Below, in pieces: positions 1 through 5,663 of a stretch of 5,663 nucleotides of DNA. This DNA comes from JBELHJ01 sp042091495 (GTDB lineage: Bacteria > Bacteroidota > Bacteroidia > Flavobacteriales > Flavobacteriaceae). The stretch covers positions 1 through 5,663 of the forward strand of contig JBELHJ010000092.1 of NCBI GenBank assembly GCA_042091495.1. Direction: 5' to 3'. The first letter of the stretch is position 1. Every line of letters starts with the position of its first letter. Under the pieces are notes generated by a model that had not been told where the DNA came from, did no database searches, and worked only from the letters and a program-made list of their open reading frames with translations. The translations under genes were made by a program, and so were the position numbers.

Positions 1-235
1 CAAGTGAAAAATGAAAAACACCAAGATTGTTAATCAATTCAAAACCTGTTTTTTTGGGCATTTCAATATCAAGAAAAACTAAATCGGGATCTGAATTATT
101 AATGAGTTTTAAACCTTCATCAGTTGATGTTGCAGTTCCAATTATATCAATACCATCACAATATTCATTTAAAAGTATTTGAAGCGTTTCAATAGCTTTT
201 ACTTCGTCGTCAATTATTATGGTTTTAAGGATCAT
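1..235 (-). CDS. Response regulator, N-terminal receiver-domain fragment (probably LytTR family)
   Basis: Receiver domain of a two-component response regulator, cut by the left window edge after 78 complete codons. Translation from the ATG at 235-233 gives an N-terminus with the acidic pair Asp9-Asp10 (IIIDDE). It then shows the phosphoacceptor Asp56 in LVFLDIEMPKKTGFEL, the classic end of receiver strand beta-3. The gene starts 3 bp after the stop of the upstream histidine kinase, in the order TAA-TTA-ATG, so the two are almost certainly co-transcribed and translationally coupled. Kinases with the PF06580-type core are usually paired with regulators carrying a C-terminal LytTR DNA-binding domain. 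That domain would lie outside the window, so the LytTR assignment is inference from the partner and from the style of the receiver sequence. The receiver call is secure; the output domain is not visible. Confidence 0.9.
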   Translation of the reverse strand, partial: MILKTIIIDDEVKAIETLQILLNEYCDGIDIIGTATSTDEGLKLINNSDPDLVFLDIEMPKKTGFELINNLGVFHFSL

Positions 236-238
236 TAA

Positions 239-3094
239 TTAAGATTCTATTGGGATATTAATTTTTACAACAGTTCCACCTGATTCTAAGTCTTCATACC
301 AAAAACCTAATTTAAGATTATAGTATGCTTTTAAGAGTTCAAATCGTTTTTTTATAGTTTTTGTTGAAAAGGATTCGTGCCCATGAAAAGACTTATTTTC
401 ATTAATTAATTTTGCTGCCTCTCTTCCAATACCATTATCAGTTATTTTGCATTCTAAATAAGCCCTTTTTTTGAACTCGATTTTTAATGATTTATTTCCC
501 TCTTTATGCATTAAGCCATGTTTAATAGCGTTTTCAATGAAAGGTTGAATAACCATGGAAGGAATTTTAATCTCATTGGGGTTGGTGTCTTTATCAATGA
601 CTATTTCATATTTAAAATCGTCTTTAAAGCGGATTTTTTCTAATTCCAAATAAGTGCTACTAAGTTCAATTTCATTACTTAGACTCACAAAAGCTTTTTC
701 ACTCATGTCTAAGTTTTCTCTAATTAAAAATGAAAGTTTTGTTAAATAGTCATATGCTTTTTCTTTGTTAGATTTCAAAATATAATATTGGATGGTATTA
801 ATAGCATTAAATAAAAAATGGGGATTCATTTGCGCTTTGAGTGATGTTATTGAGGAGTAAATGAGTTGTTTCTCAATGTTTTTCTTTTTTATGATTTGAG
901 AGAAAAATAGAATAATCCATGTAGTGGCCCCTATAAAAAACAGCAAGTAAAACCACCACTTTTGAGTATATGGTTTATCAATGTTAAATTGTATTAATTG
1001 TGCTTGGTCCGTTTTTACATTATCTTCATTTACAGCTAAAATTTCTAAGTTATATTGCCCAGGTTGCAGGGCATAAAAATCTATTTTATTATTTTTTGTG
1101 AAACGCCAGGTTGAATCTCTTCCTTCAAATCTGTATAGAAACTTATAAGATCTTTGACTTCTTAAACAATACGTATTTAATCTAATGTTTATGTTGTTCT
1201 CATCATAATTAAGGTTGTACACACTATTTATTCTCTGAACTTTTTTATTAACTAATACACGTCTAACATTTACCTCAGGTTTAACTGTATTTATATAATC
1301 GTAATCTGAGTTGAATTGAACTAAACCTTTATTAGTTGCTCCAAAAATTGTATTATCAATAATTTCAATAGCACTCACATTATTGTCAGGTAGTCCGTCT
1401 GTATGGTTTATTAAACTATGAGTTTCTTTAATTGTATCATATTTGTAAATACCATCTTTAGTTGCAATGAATAAATAATTATTGAAGTATTTGACATCGT
1501 TTACAGTTGTATTAAAACTGTGTATCAATTTAATTTCTTCATCGTTGATGATAAAAAGCTTGCCTTTATTATCAAAAGCCCATATGGTACTTTCTTTAAC
1601 AGGGTGTTTTAGCATTGCATAGTTAACTAGCAAAGGCCCTTTCTTAAATACTAATTTTTGTGCTTTATTTTTATTGTATTTGTATAATCCATCGCTATGA
1701 GCTATGTAGAATTTGTTTTCATCAATCACACAAGTTCCAAAACTTCTCTTTTTTCTTATCAGCTTTGTTTTATAAGAGCTAAAATTTTTTAAAACTGAAG
1801 AATAAGAAGAATTAATTATACAACTGGAATCATTTATTTTTGCTAAAGACTTAATGTTATCTAATTTATTGAATTTGGAACTTTGGCTATTAAGGTCAAA
1901 AACAGATTTGCTATTACCCAGGTGAAAAACATTTAAAAAAGGGTTAAAAATTAATTTTATCGCTCTTGATTCTACAGGAGATAATAATTCCATTTTCTTG
2001 TTTAGAGGAGTGTATTTAAATAAATAAGAATCATCAGTCAAAATATATAACTCATTCTTATAAACCGAAATATCTTCTATGCCTTTGTTTTTAAGTTGCC
2101 GACTAAATATCTTAATTTTTAGATTTGGAATTACAATAATTCCTTTATTTAAAGTACCTGCCCAATGATTATTTTCATGATCTTTAATAATATAACTAAT
2201 ATTGAAGTCTTCTAAAAAATGATCAACAAGTCTAAAATTTTTATCGAATATATATATGCCTTCTATGGTTCCTAGCCAAAAGGTTTGGTTGTCCTCATCA
2301 TAATAAATAGCACTTTCATTTACTACAGGAATATCATTTAAAATATATTTGTTAAGTCTTTTATCACCCCATCGTTTTACAATGGTATTAGAATCTGTAT
2401 TATAAATCAGTGTTGCTGATTGATCTTTATGAATAGTAACAAATGGAGCTCTTAAAATGCTCTTATCAAAAGGTGTTATAATTTTAGAAGTATTTTCGTC
2501 AAATTCAATAACTTTTTCTCTAGTCGATAAATTTAATTTGTCATTTAAGAAATAAATTTGAAAAGGCTTCTCTAAAAACCTGTAACCCTCTCTTTTTAAA
2601 TCTTGATTAAAATAAAATTTATCTTTTATGTTGGATGATTTCTTTGAAGAATAGAAGTTAATAACTTCATAACCCCTATCAGTAGCAACATAGATTTCTG
2701 GAAATCTATCTAAACTAAAAGAAATAAGTCCATCTGCTGAGCTTTTACTAAAATCCTTAAAAAGTGTTAGTTTTTGATTTTTGGCTACGTAAAAAATTTG
2801 ACCGCTAAAATTAGCACACCATATTCTGCCTTCGCTGTCCTCTTTGACATAACTGTATTCCGTTTGATAATTGGGGTTTGAGTAAGCTCTAAAATCCGTA
2901 CCAGAATAACGATATAACCCTTGATCAGATCCAATCCATACATAATTATTTTCTGCTTGATGAATTGTATATATCGTATTTACGTTAAAATTATAAAGCT
3001 CACTAATATTAAAATGATGAGGATTCTGTGCGTTTACACTAATAAAAAGTAAAAGCCAAAAAATAAGTAAATGGAAAGTTTTGTAAGGATTCAA
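239..3094 (-). CDS. Propeller-type sensor histidine kinase (Y_Y_Y domain, LytS-like kinase core)
   Basis: Membrane sensor kinase of 951 residues that should phosphorylate the regulator encoded 3 bp downstream. Residues 1-22 form a signal peptide (hydrophobic LLIFWLLLFISV, cleavage about VNA|Q). Residues about 30-600 form a periplasmic beta-propeller of two-component-regulator repeats, for example YVWIGSDQGLYRY (51-63), TFWLGTIEGIYIF (271-283) and DGLPDNNVSAIEI (566-578). A Y_Y_Y-type domain follows (about 630-706), then one membrane helix (about 712-732). The kinase core has the H-box QMNPHFLFN (755-763, His759 the likely phosphorylation site), the N-box PFIENAIKHG (851-860), the G1 box DNGIGREAA (886-894) and a late SGGT (938-941), matching His_kinase (PF06580) plus HATPase_c. 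There is no fused receiver or helix-turn-helix, so it is not a one-protein hybrid. The start is TTG at 3094-3092: no in-frame ATG lies between the upstream stop (3169-3167) and the signal peptide, and the next in-frame ATG is deep inside the propeller. The ligand cannot be read from the sequence. Confidence 0.95.
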   Translation of the reverse strand: MNPYKTFHLLIFWLLLFISVNAQNPHHFNISELYNFNVNTIYTIHQAENNYVWIGSDQGLYRYSGTDFRAYSNPNYQTEYSYVKEDSEGRIWCANFSGQIFYVAKNQKLTLFKDFSKSSADGLISFSLDRFPEIYVATDRGYEVINFYSSKKSSNIKDKFYFNQDLKREGYRFLEKPFQIYFLNDKLNLSTREKVIEFDENTSKIITPFDKSILRAPFVTIHKDQSATLIYNTDSNTIVKRWGDKRLNKYILNDIPVVNESAIYYDEDNQTFWLGTIEGIYIFDKNFRLVDHFLEDFNISYIIKDHENNHWAGTLNKGIIVIPNLKIKIFSRQLKNKGIEDISVYKNELYILTDDSYLFKYTPLNKKMELLSPVESRAIKLIFNPFLNVFHLGNSKSVFDLNSQSSKFNKLDNIKSLAKINDSSCIINSSYSSVLKNFSSYKTKLIRKKRSFGTCVIDENKFYIAHSDGLYKYNKNKAQKLVFKKGPLLVNYAMLKHPVKESTIWAFDNKGKLFIINDEEIKLIHSFNTTVNDVKYFNNYLFIATKDGIYKYDTIKETHSLINHTDGLPDNNVSAIEIIDNTIFGATNKGLVQFNSDYDYINTVKPEVNVRRVLVNKKVQRINSVYNLNYDENNINIRLNTYCLRSQRSYKFLYRFEGRDSTWRFTKNNKIDFYALQPGQYNLEILAVNEDNVKTDQAQLIQFNIDKPYTQKWWFYLLFFIGATTWIILFFSQIIKKKNIEKQLIYSSITSLKAQMNPHFLFNAINTIQYYILKSNKEKAYDYLTKLSFLIRENLDMSEKAFVSLSNEIELSSTYLELEKIRFKDDFKYEIVIDKDTNPNEIKIPSMVIQPFIENAIKHGLMHKEGNKSLKIEFKKRAYLECKITDNGIGREAAKLINENKSFHGHESFSTKTIKKRFELLKAYYNLKLGFWYEDLESGGTVVKINIPIES

Positions 3095-3123
3095 TGCTCT
3101 AAAAGTAGTCCTAATTTTGAATG

Positions 3124-3131
3124 CAAATATA
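3124..3131 (-). promoter_or_regulatory. Candidate -7 promoter box for the kinase/regulator operon
   Basis: On the minus strand this reads TATATTTG, a full match to the Bacteroidota -7 consensus TAnnTTTG. Transcription would begin about 7 bases downstream, leaving a leader of roughly 20-25 nt before the TTG start at 3094, which fits that start choice. No TTG/TTTG -33 element is visible at the usual 19-21-bp spacing. Instead, the proximal arm of an inverted repeat (3154-3160) sits 22 bp upstream of the box, so the promoter may depend on a bound activator (inference). Confidence 0.6.
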
Positions 3132-3153
3132 GCGCATAATTCTAAAATTAAGA

Positions 3154-3180
3154 TGATCAGATGTCGTTAGTAGCTGATCA
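3154..3180. promoter_or_regulatory. Paired TGATCA palindromes, possible operator upstream of the kinase promoter
   Basis: TGATCAG (3154-3160) and CTGATCA (3174-3180) form a perfect 7-bp inverted repeat with a 13-nt spacer. Each arm contains the 6-bp palindrome TGATCA, and the two palindromes are 21 bp apart, about two helical turns, so they face the same side of the DNA. The element lies between the lipoprotein terminator and the kinase -7 box and overlaps where a -33 element would be expected. This suits an operator or activator site, but the bound protein is unknown and chance cannot be excluded in DNA this AT-rich. Confidence 0.4.
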
Positions 3181-3215
3181 AAAAAAAAGCTTCCTACTAA
3201 AAAAGGAAGCTTTTT
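3181..3215 (-). terminator. Rho-independent terminator of the lipoprotein gene (and esterase, if co-transcribed)
   Basis: The arms at 3184-3195 and 3204-3215 are perfectly complementary over 12 bp (core AGCTTCCT/AGGAAGCT) around an 8-nt loop at 3196-3203. Read on the minus strand, the hairpin runs into eight consecutive T residues (3188-3181). It begins 19 nt after the lipoprotein stop codon. It separates the esterase/lipoprotein transcript from the kinase operon, which has its own promoter immediately downstream. Confidence 0.9.
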
Positions 3216-3234
3216 AAAAAGAAATTTATTGCGT

Positions 3235-3723
3235 TTAGTTTTTGGAAAAATGCCACTCTGTAATTATTTCCATAGCTCCCAAATCATTAAATATATCGTC
3301 AGAATCATCATCAATGTCATCAAATGCATCATCCATCATGGACATGAAATCCATTTCAAGAACCATTTTATTGCTATCTAAACTAATAATATCAAAAGTC
3401 AATTCGTCAATAGTTAGTTTACTGCCATTAACGTTATAAGTAACAATATCACTTTCACTTCCTGTAATAGAAACTGTGTTATCATTTTTGAAATTAAAAG
3501 TACTTTCTTCTAGTTCATCGAAACTGTCATCCATTTCTTCGTCATCCATTTCACTTAGATATAATTCAGTCATATCTACACCGTCAAGAGTTACTCTGGA
3601 GATATCAATAGTATCTAGGGTCCATTCACCAACAATTTGAGAGGTGTCGATAGTAGCGTCTCCATCATCAGAATCACATGAAAAGGTTAAAACCAATAAA
3701 CATAAATAAAATAATTTTTTCAT
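3235..3723 (-). CDS. Lipocalin-like surface lipoprotein with acidic Asp/Met-rich insertions
   Basis: Small lipoprotein of 162 residues, start ATG at 3723-3721. The N-terminus MKKLFYLCLLVLTFSC is a lipoprotein signal with lipobox LTFSC, so Cys16 is lipidated. The following D-S-D-D resembles the acidic export signal that sends Bacteroidota lipoproteins to the cell surface. The body looks like a lipocalin-like domain (Lipocalin_4 style): IVGEWTLDTI (30-39), STFNFKNDNTVSI (74-86), YNVNGSKLTI (96-105), FDIISLDSNKMVLEM (110-124) and a final EWHFSKN. Two acidic segments interrupt it at residues 57-73 and 124-147, rich in Asp, Glu and Met. A TTG eight codons upstream (3747) would lengthen the frame, but it overlaps the -7 box and would spoil the lipoprotein signal, so it is rejected. 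The gene begins 31 bp after the esterase stop. Family members are mostly of unknown function; a ligand-binding role is possible but not shown. Confidence 0.88.
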   Translation of the reverse strand: MKKLFYLCLLVLTFSCDSDDGDATIDTSQIVGEWTLDTIDISRVTLDGVDMTELYLSEMDDEEMDDSFDELEESTFNFKNDNTVSITGSESDIVTYNVNGSKLTIDELTFDIISLDSNKMVLEMDFMSMMDDAFDDIDDDSDDIFNDLGAMEIITEWHFSKN

Positions 3724-3744
3724 AATTGTAGATTTTAAGAAAGC

Positions 3745-3752
3745 CAAATTTA
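3745..3752 (-). promoter_or_regulatory. Candidate -7 promoter box for the lipoprotein gene
   Basis: The minus strand reads TAAATTTG, matching TAnnTTTG. It lies 21 nt upstream of the ATG at 3723 and 2 bp past the esterase stop codon, giving a predicted leader of about 15 nt. No convincing -33 element is visible; that region falls inside the end of the esterase gene. It could give the lipoprotein its own transcription in addition to read-through from the esterase. Confidence 0.45.
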
Positions 3753-3754
3753 AA

Positions 3755-4906
3755 TTAATTTTTAATTATACGCTTTATTTTGCCATTAATACTTAAAAAA
3801 TAAATCCCTTCTGATAAGAGTGGTAATTTCAATTTTCTAGAATTATAATTATCGTGCTTAAGCAAAATTTGCCCATGTGCATTGTAAATTTTAATGTTTT
3901 TTGATTCATCAGATTCGAAAAATAATTCATTATCAAATGGATTAGGATAAACATTCAAGGATAAATGATTTAACTCACCAATATTAGCAGTTTGACAACT
4001 AATGGCACCATTACTATTAAATTGCGACATGAAACTCCATAATTCACTATCGGTATCAATATCCATATTACCTGTTACCCCAGGCCAGTCGTGATCTCCA
4101 CCAATAACTTTAAGGTGTTTTACAGCAATACAACCATCGTTAGATTCCCAGAGATAAGATTCTACAGTACTCCCATCTTGGGAATTAATATTGGGTAAGG
4201 ATTCTATTGTGGCTGAAGTATTAATACCATTATAATTTATCCAATAGTTGTGTGAATTTTCAGCAGATAAATAATACGCTACACCATTCCAAGTGATGCC
4301 CTCGTATGGGGCTGTGTAATCGTTTGTCCCTAAAATACTTATGAGTGCTGTAGGGTGAGAGGGGTTGCATTGTTGAAGACTGCCTGTGCTCATTGTTCTT
4401 GATACTACACCAATAGCTGTAATTTTATTACTCAATCTACAGGCTAGCTCATAACAGAATTCACCACCTAATGAATAACCGCATGCGTAAATTCTAGAGG
4501 TATCAATATTATAATTTGCTGATAAATCATTAATTAATGCTTCTATAAAAAAGACATCATCAACACCAGTATCACCTTTGTGAATCCAGTTTGCAGAATT
4601 ACCATCACTAGGATCAGGTAAAGCTTGAGGGTAGGCAATGAAAAACTGCTCATTATCTGCTAGACCTCTCATATCTGATAAAGCGAGTTGCTCATTATGA
4701 GTGTCACTACCACCATGAAAATTAAGCACTAATGGTATTTGAGCATTGCCATCGTAATTATTGGGTTGATAAAATAAATAACTTCTGTTTTCGCCCTCAA
4801 AAGTCAAGCTTTCATTAGTAAGCTGCGCAAGTGAATTCCAATTCAGCGAAAACAAAAATAAGGTTGCAATCCAAATTTGATTTTTATTAAAGTTTTTTAG
4901 ATTCAT
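3755..4906 (-). CDS. T9SS-exported alpha/beta-hydrolase esterase (PHB depolymerase/feruloyl esterase, LpqC-like)
   Basis: Secreted serine esterase of 383 residues, start ATG at 4906. Residues 1-27 form a signal peptide (cleavage about SLA|Q). The hydrolase domain (about 35-300) has the oxyanion motif LNFHGG (61-66), the nucleophile elbow GYSLGG with Ser145, the acid in GTNDYTAPYEG (Asp196) and the His in GGDHDWPG (His272). The last replaces the common GGGHTWPG of LpqC-like and feruloyl/acetylxylan esterases. Cysteines at 156 (ELACRL), 180 (QQCNP) and 259 (DGCI) occur in contexts typical of this family. A linker leads to a C-terminal type A T9SS sorting domain (about 315-383) beginning LSLNVYPNPFDNELFF, with KIYNAHGQ and LLSEGIYFLSI, so the enzyme should cross the outer membrane and be released or surface-attached. 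The exact ester substrate (polyester, plant-wall acyl group or other) cannot be read from the sequence. No sugar-binding module is present. Confidence 0.93.
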   Translation of the reverse strand: MNLKNFNKNQIWIATLFLFSLNWNSLAQLTNESLTFEGENRSYLFYQPNNYDGNAQIPLVLNFHGGSDTHNEQLALSDMRGLADNEQFFIAYPQALPDPSDGNSANWIHKGDTGVDDVFFIEALINDLSANYNIDTSRIYACGYSLGGEFCYELACRLSNKITAIGVVSRTMSTGSLQQCNPSHPTALISILGTNDYTAPYEGITWNGVAYYLSAENSHNYWINYNGINTSATIESLPNINSQDGSTVESYLWESNDGCIAVKHLKVIGGDHDWPGVTGNMDIDTDSELWSFMSQFNSNGAISCQTANIGELNHLSLNVYPNPFDNELFFESDESKNIKIYNAHGQILLKHDNYNSRKLKLPLLSEGIYFLSINGKIKRIIKN

Positions 4907-5120
4907 TATTAAATTCTTATTCCTTTAATATAAAGAATATTAATTTCTGTATCTATTATAAATTATTAAATGTTTAAGATTTTATCATTTTAGAATTTTA
5001 ATTCATTTATTTTGCAATTTTCTTATTACTAAACTGATTATCAAATATTTAATATTAAGTTAAAACTAATAGTTGTACATTAATAATCAATTTTAGACTA
5101 ACTAACTTAAATTAATTACA
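4907..5120. other. Divergent AT-rich intergenic region between the esterase and repeat-protein genes
   Basis: This 214-bp spacer must hold the promoters of two divergently transcribed genes. I see no perfect TAnnTTTG box on either strand. The nearest is TATTTTG at 5008-5014 on the plus strand, one base short of consensus and 106 nt upstream of the GTG start. On the minus strand an AAAGGA (4926-4921) lies 14 nt before the esterase ATG, too distant for a convincing ribosome-binding site. No hairpin with a T-tract, tRNA or small ORF was recognised. Confidence 0.5.
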
Positions 5121-5663
5121 GTGATTAAACTTTTAAAACTTTACCTAGCCTTTACAGCATTTTTTATAACATTTTCTCATTATGCTCAAAACTTATCTTC
5201 AATAACCTTATCTAATGGTAAAAATCTTGAAGAGTTGAACCAGTCTTATTCTTTTAGAAAGACGTATTATCCTAATGATATACAGACCACACTTACTGTT
5301 GAATTTGAATCAGGTAGTGCTAGTTACAGTATAAATAGNNNNNNNNNNNNNNNNNNNNNNNNNNNNNNNNNNNNNNNNNNNNNNNNNNNNNNNNNNNNNN
5401 NNNNNNNNNNNNNNNNNNNNNNNNNNNNNNNNNNNNNNACAAACACCCCATGGCAGTGCAGGTACAGATCATATTATGACTTACATAACAAGAGAGGGAG
5501 CCTTAACTTCTTCCACAATATCATCAATTAATCTAAGTTCAGGTCAAAATCTCCAGTCTATTAATGAACTATATAAGTTTAAAAAAAGTTTCAACTCTCT
5601 AGATACGGAGACCACACTTACTGTTGAATTTGAATCAGGTAGTGCTAGTTACAGTATAAATAG
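5121..5663 (+). CDS. Secreted protein with internal repeats, N-terminal part, interrupted by a scaffold gap
   Basis: Start of a large exported protein of unrecognised family, open at the right edge. The start is GTG at 5121: the frame is closed upstream by TAA at 5103-5105 and contains no ATG. Residues 1-23 form a signal peptide (LLKLYLAFTAFFITF, cleavage about YA|Q or YAQ|N). Residues 25-72 form a first repeat, LSSITLSNGKNL to GSASYSIN, which runs into the 100-N gap. After the gap the coding frame is the one starting at CAA 5440, which is shifted by one relative to the pre-gap frame. It reads QTPHGSAGTDHIMTYITREG, then a second repeat ISSINLSSGQNL to GSASYSIN at 5518-5661. The naive in-frame continuation stops at 5531 and shares nothing with the repeat, so it is an artefact of the arbitrary gap length. 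The repeats suggest an extracellular or surface protein such as an adhesin or structural protein, but no catalytic motif is visible and function is unknown. The C-terminus, and so the export route, is not seen. Confidence 0.75.
5193..5338 (+). repeat. Repeat unit 1 of the secreted repeat protein
   Basis: Encodes 48 residues (25-72 of the protein) that align without gaps to unit 2 at 5518-5661. I count 30 of 48 identical residues: 13 of the first 31 and all of the last 17. The final 55 bases (5284-5338) are identical to 5609-5663. The unit stops exactly where the N run begins. Confidence 0.9.
5339..5438. other. Scaffold gap (100 Ns)
   Basis: Exactly 100 undetermined bases, the usual placeholder for a gap of unknown size. 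The flanking coding frames are incompatible with a true length of 100, so the real gap differs (its length modulo 3 must be 2 if no other error exists). It lies inside the repeat protein and starts at the end of an exact 55-nt repeat, so the cause is probably repeat collapse during assembly. Confidence 0.98.
5518..5663 (+). repeat. Repeat unit 2 of the secreted repeat protein
   Basis: Encodes ISSINLSSGQNL through ETTLTVEFESGSASYSIN in the frame of the CAA at 5440. Its last 55 bases (5609-5663) exactly duplicate 5284-5338, while the base just before differs (g at 5608, c at 5283). The N-terminal half has diverged considerably from unit 1. The unit ends at the window edge, at the same base of the repeat where unit 1 meets the gap. 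Confidence 0.9.

Noticed and set aside
3161..3173. GTCGTTAGTA as a LytTR-type binding site
   Set aside because: It shares only the GTT core and a few positions with the LytTR direct-repeat consensus, and no second copy at the expected spacing is visible.
3242..3439. 65-codon plus-strand ORF
   Set aside because: It lies wholly antisense to the lipoprotein gene; its Ser-rich product is simply the reverse reading of acidic Asp codons (GAT/TCA-type complement). It has no export signal or start context.
3724..3747. Upstream TTG start extending the lipoprotein by eight codons
   Set aside because: The TTG falls within the predicted -7 box, and the added residues would precede a perfect MKKLFYL lipoprotein signal peptide.
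5008..5014. TATTTTG as a -7 promoter box for the repeat protein
   Set aside because: It is one base short of TAnnTTTG, in very AT-rich DNA, and over 100 nt from the start; too weak to list as a promoter.
5439..5531. C-terminal tail TNTPWQCRYRSYYD... of the apparent ORF through the gap
   Set aside because: It is out of frame with the repeat-encoding frame that stays open through this stretch; it arises only because the gap is padded with 100 Ns.
5284..5663. CRISPR array or mobile-element end repeats as an explanation of the duplicated 55 nt
   Set aside because: Only two copies are seen, both in the same coding frame of one protein and embedded in longer homologous units, which fits intragenic protein repeats. 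There is no palindromic repeat, regular spacer or transposase.

Overview
The window looks like a piece of a Flavobacteriia (Bacteroidota) genome, probably Flavobacteriaceae. The evidence is strongly AT-rich DNA, signal peptides ending in A-Q, a lipoprotein with an acidic (SDD-type) stretch just after the lipidated Cys, a C-terminal type IX secretion (T9SS) sorting domain, and TAnnTTTG-type -7 promoter boxes. No gene symbol can be assigned with confidence.

Layout. Everything from position 1 to 4906 is on the minus strand. From its promoter-distal end it holds the first 78 residues of a response regulator (1-235, cut by the window edge) and, 3 bp before it, a 951-residue membrane histidine kinase (239-3094) with a secreted beta-propeller sensor, a Y_Y_Y domain, one membrane helix and a LytS-type kinase core. 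A short control region (about 3095-3180) carries a -7 box and two TGATCA palindromes. A strong intrinsic terminator follows (3181-3215). Then come a small acidic lipocalin-like lipoprotein (3235-3723) and a T9SS-exported alpha/beta-hydrolase esterase of the PHB depolymerase/feruloyl esterase (LpqC-like) type (3755-4906). The esterase and lipoprotein are close enough to be co-transcribed, although the lipoprotein also has its own -7 box.

After a 214-bp AT-rich divergent intergenic region, the plus strand holds the start of a secreted protein made of internal repeats (5121-5663). It is interrupted by a 100-N scaffold gap and runs off the right edge. The sequence before the gap and the last bases of the window are the same exact 55-nt word, so the gap and the window end appear to break at the same collapsed repeat. 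The reading frame changes across the gap, so the 100 Ns do not represent the true length.

How the genes may work together (inference). The kinase/regulator pair is a self-contained signalling unit that probably senses something in the periplasm. The esterase, the lipoprotein and the repeat protein are all exported or cell-surface products beside it and could be its targets, but no shared operator proves this. The most unusual element is the repeat protein, whose true length and domain content are hidden by the assembly gap.
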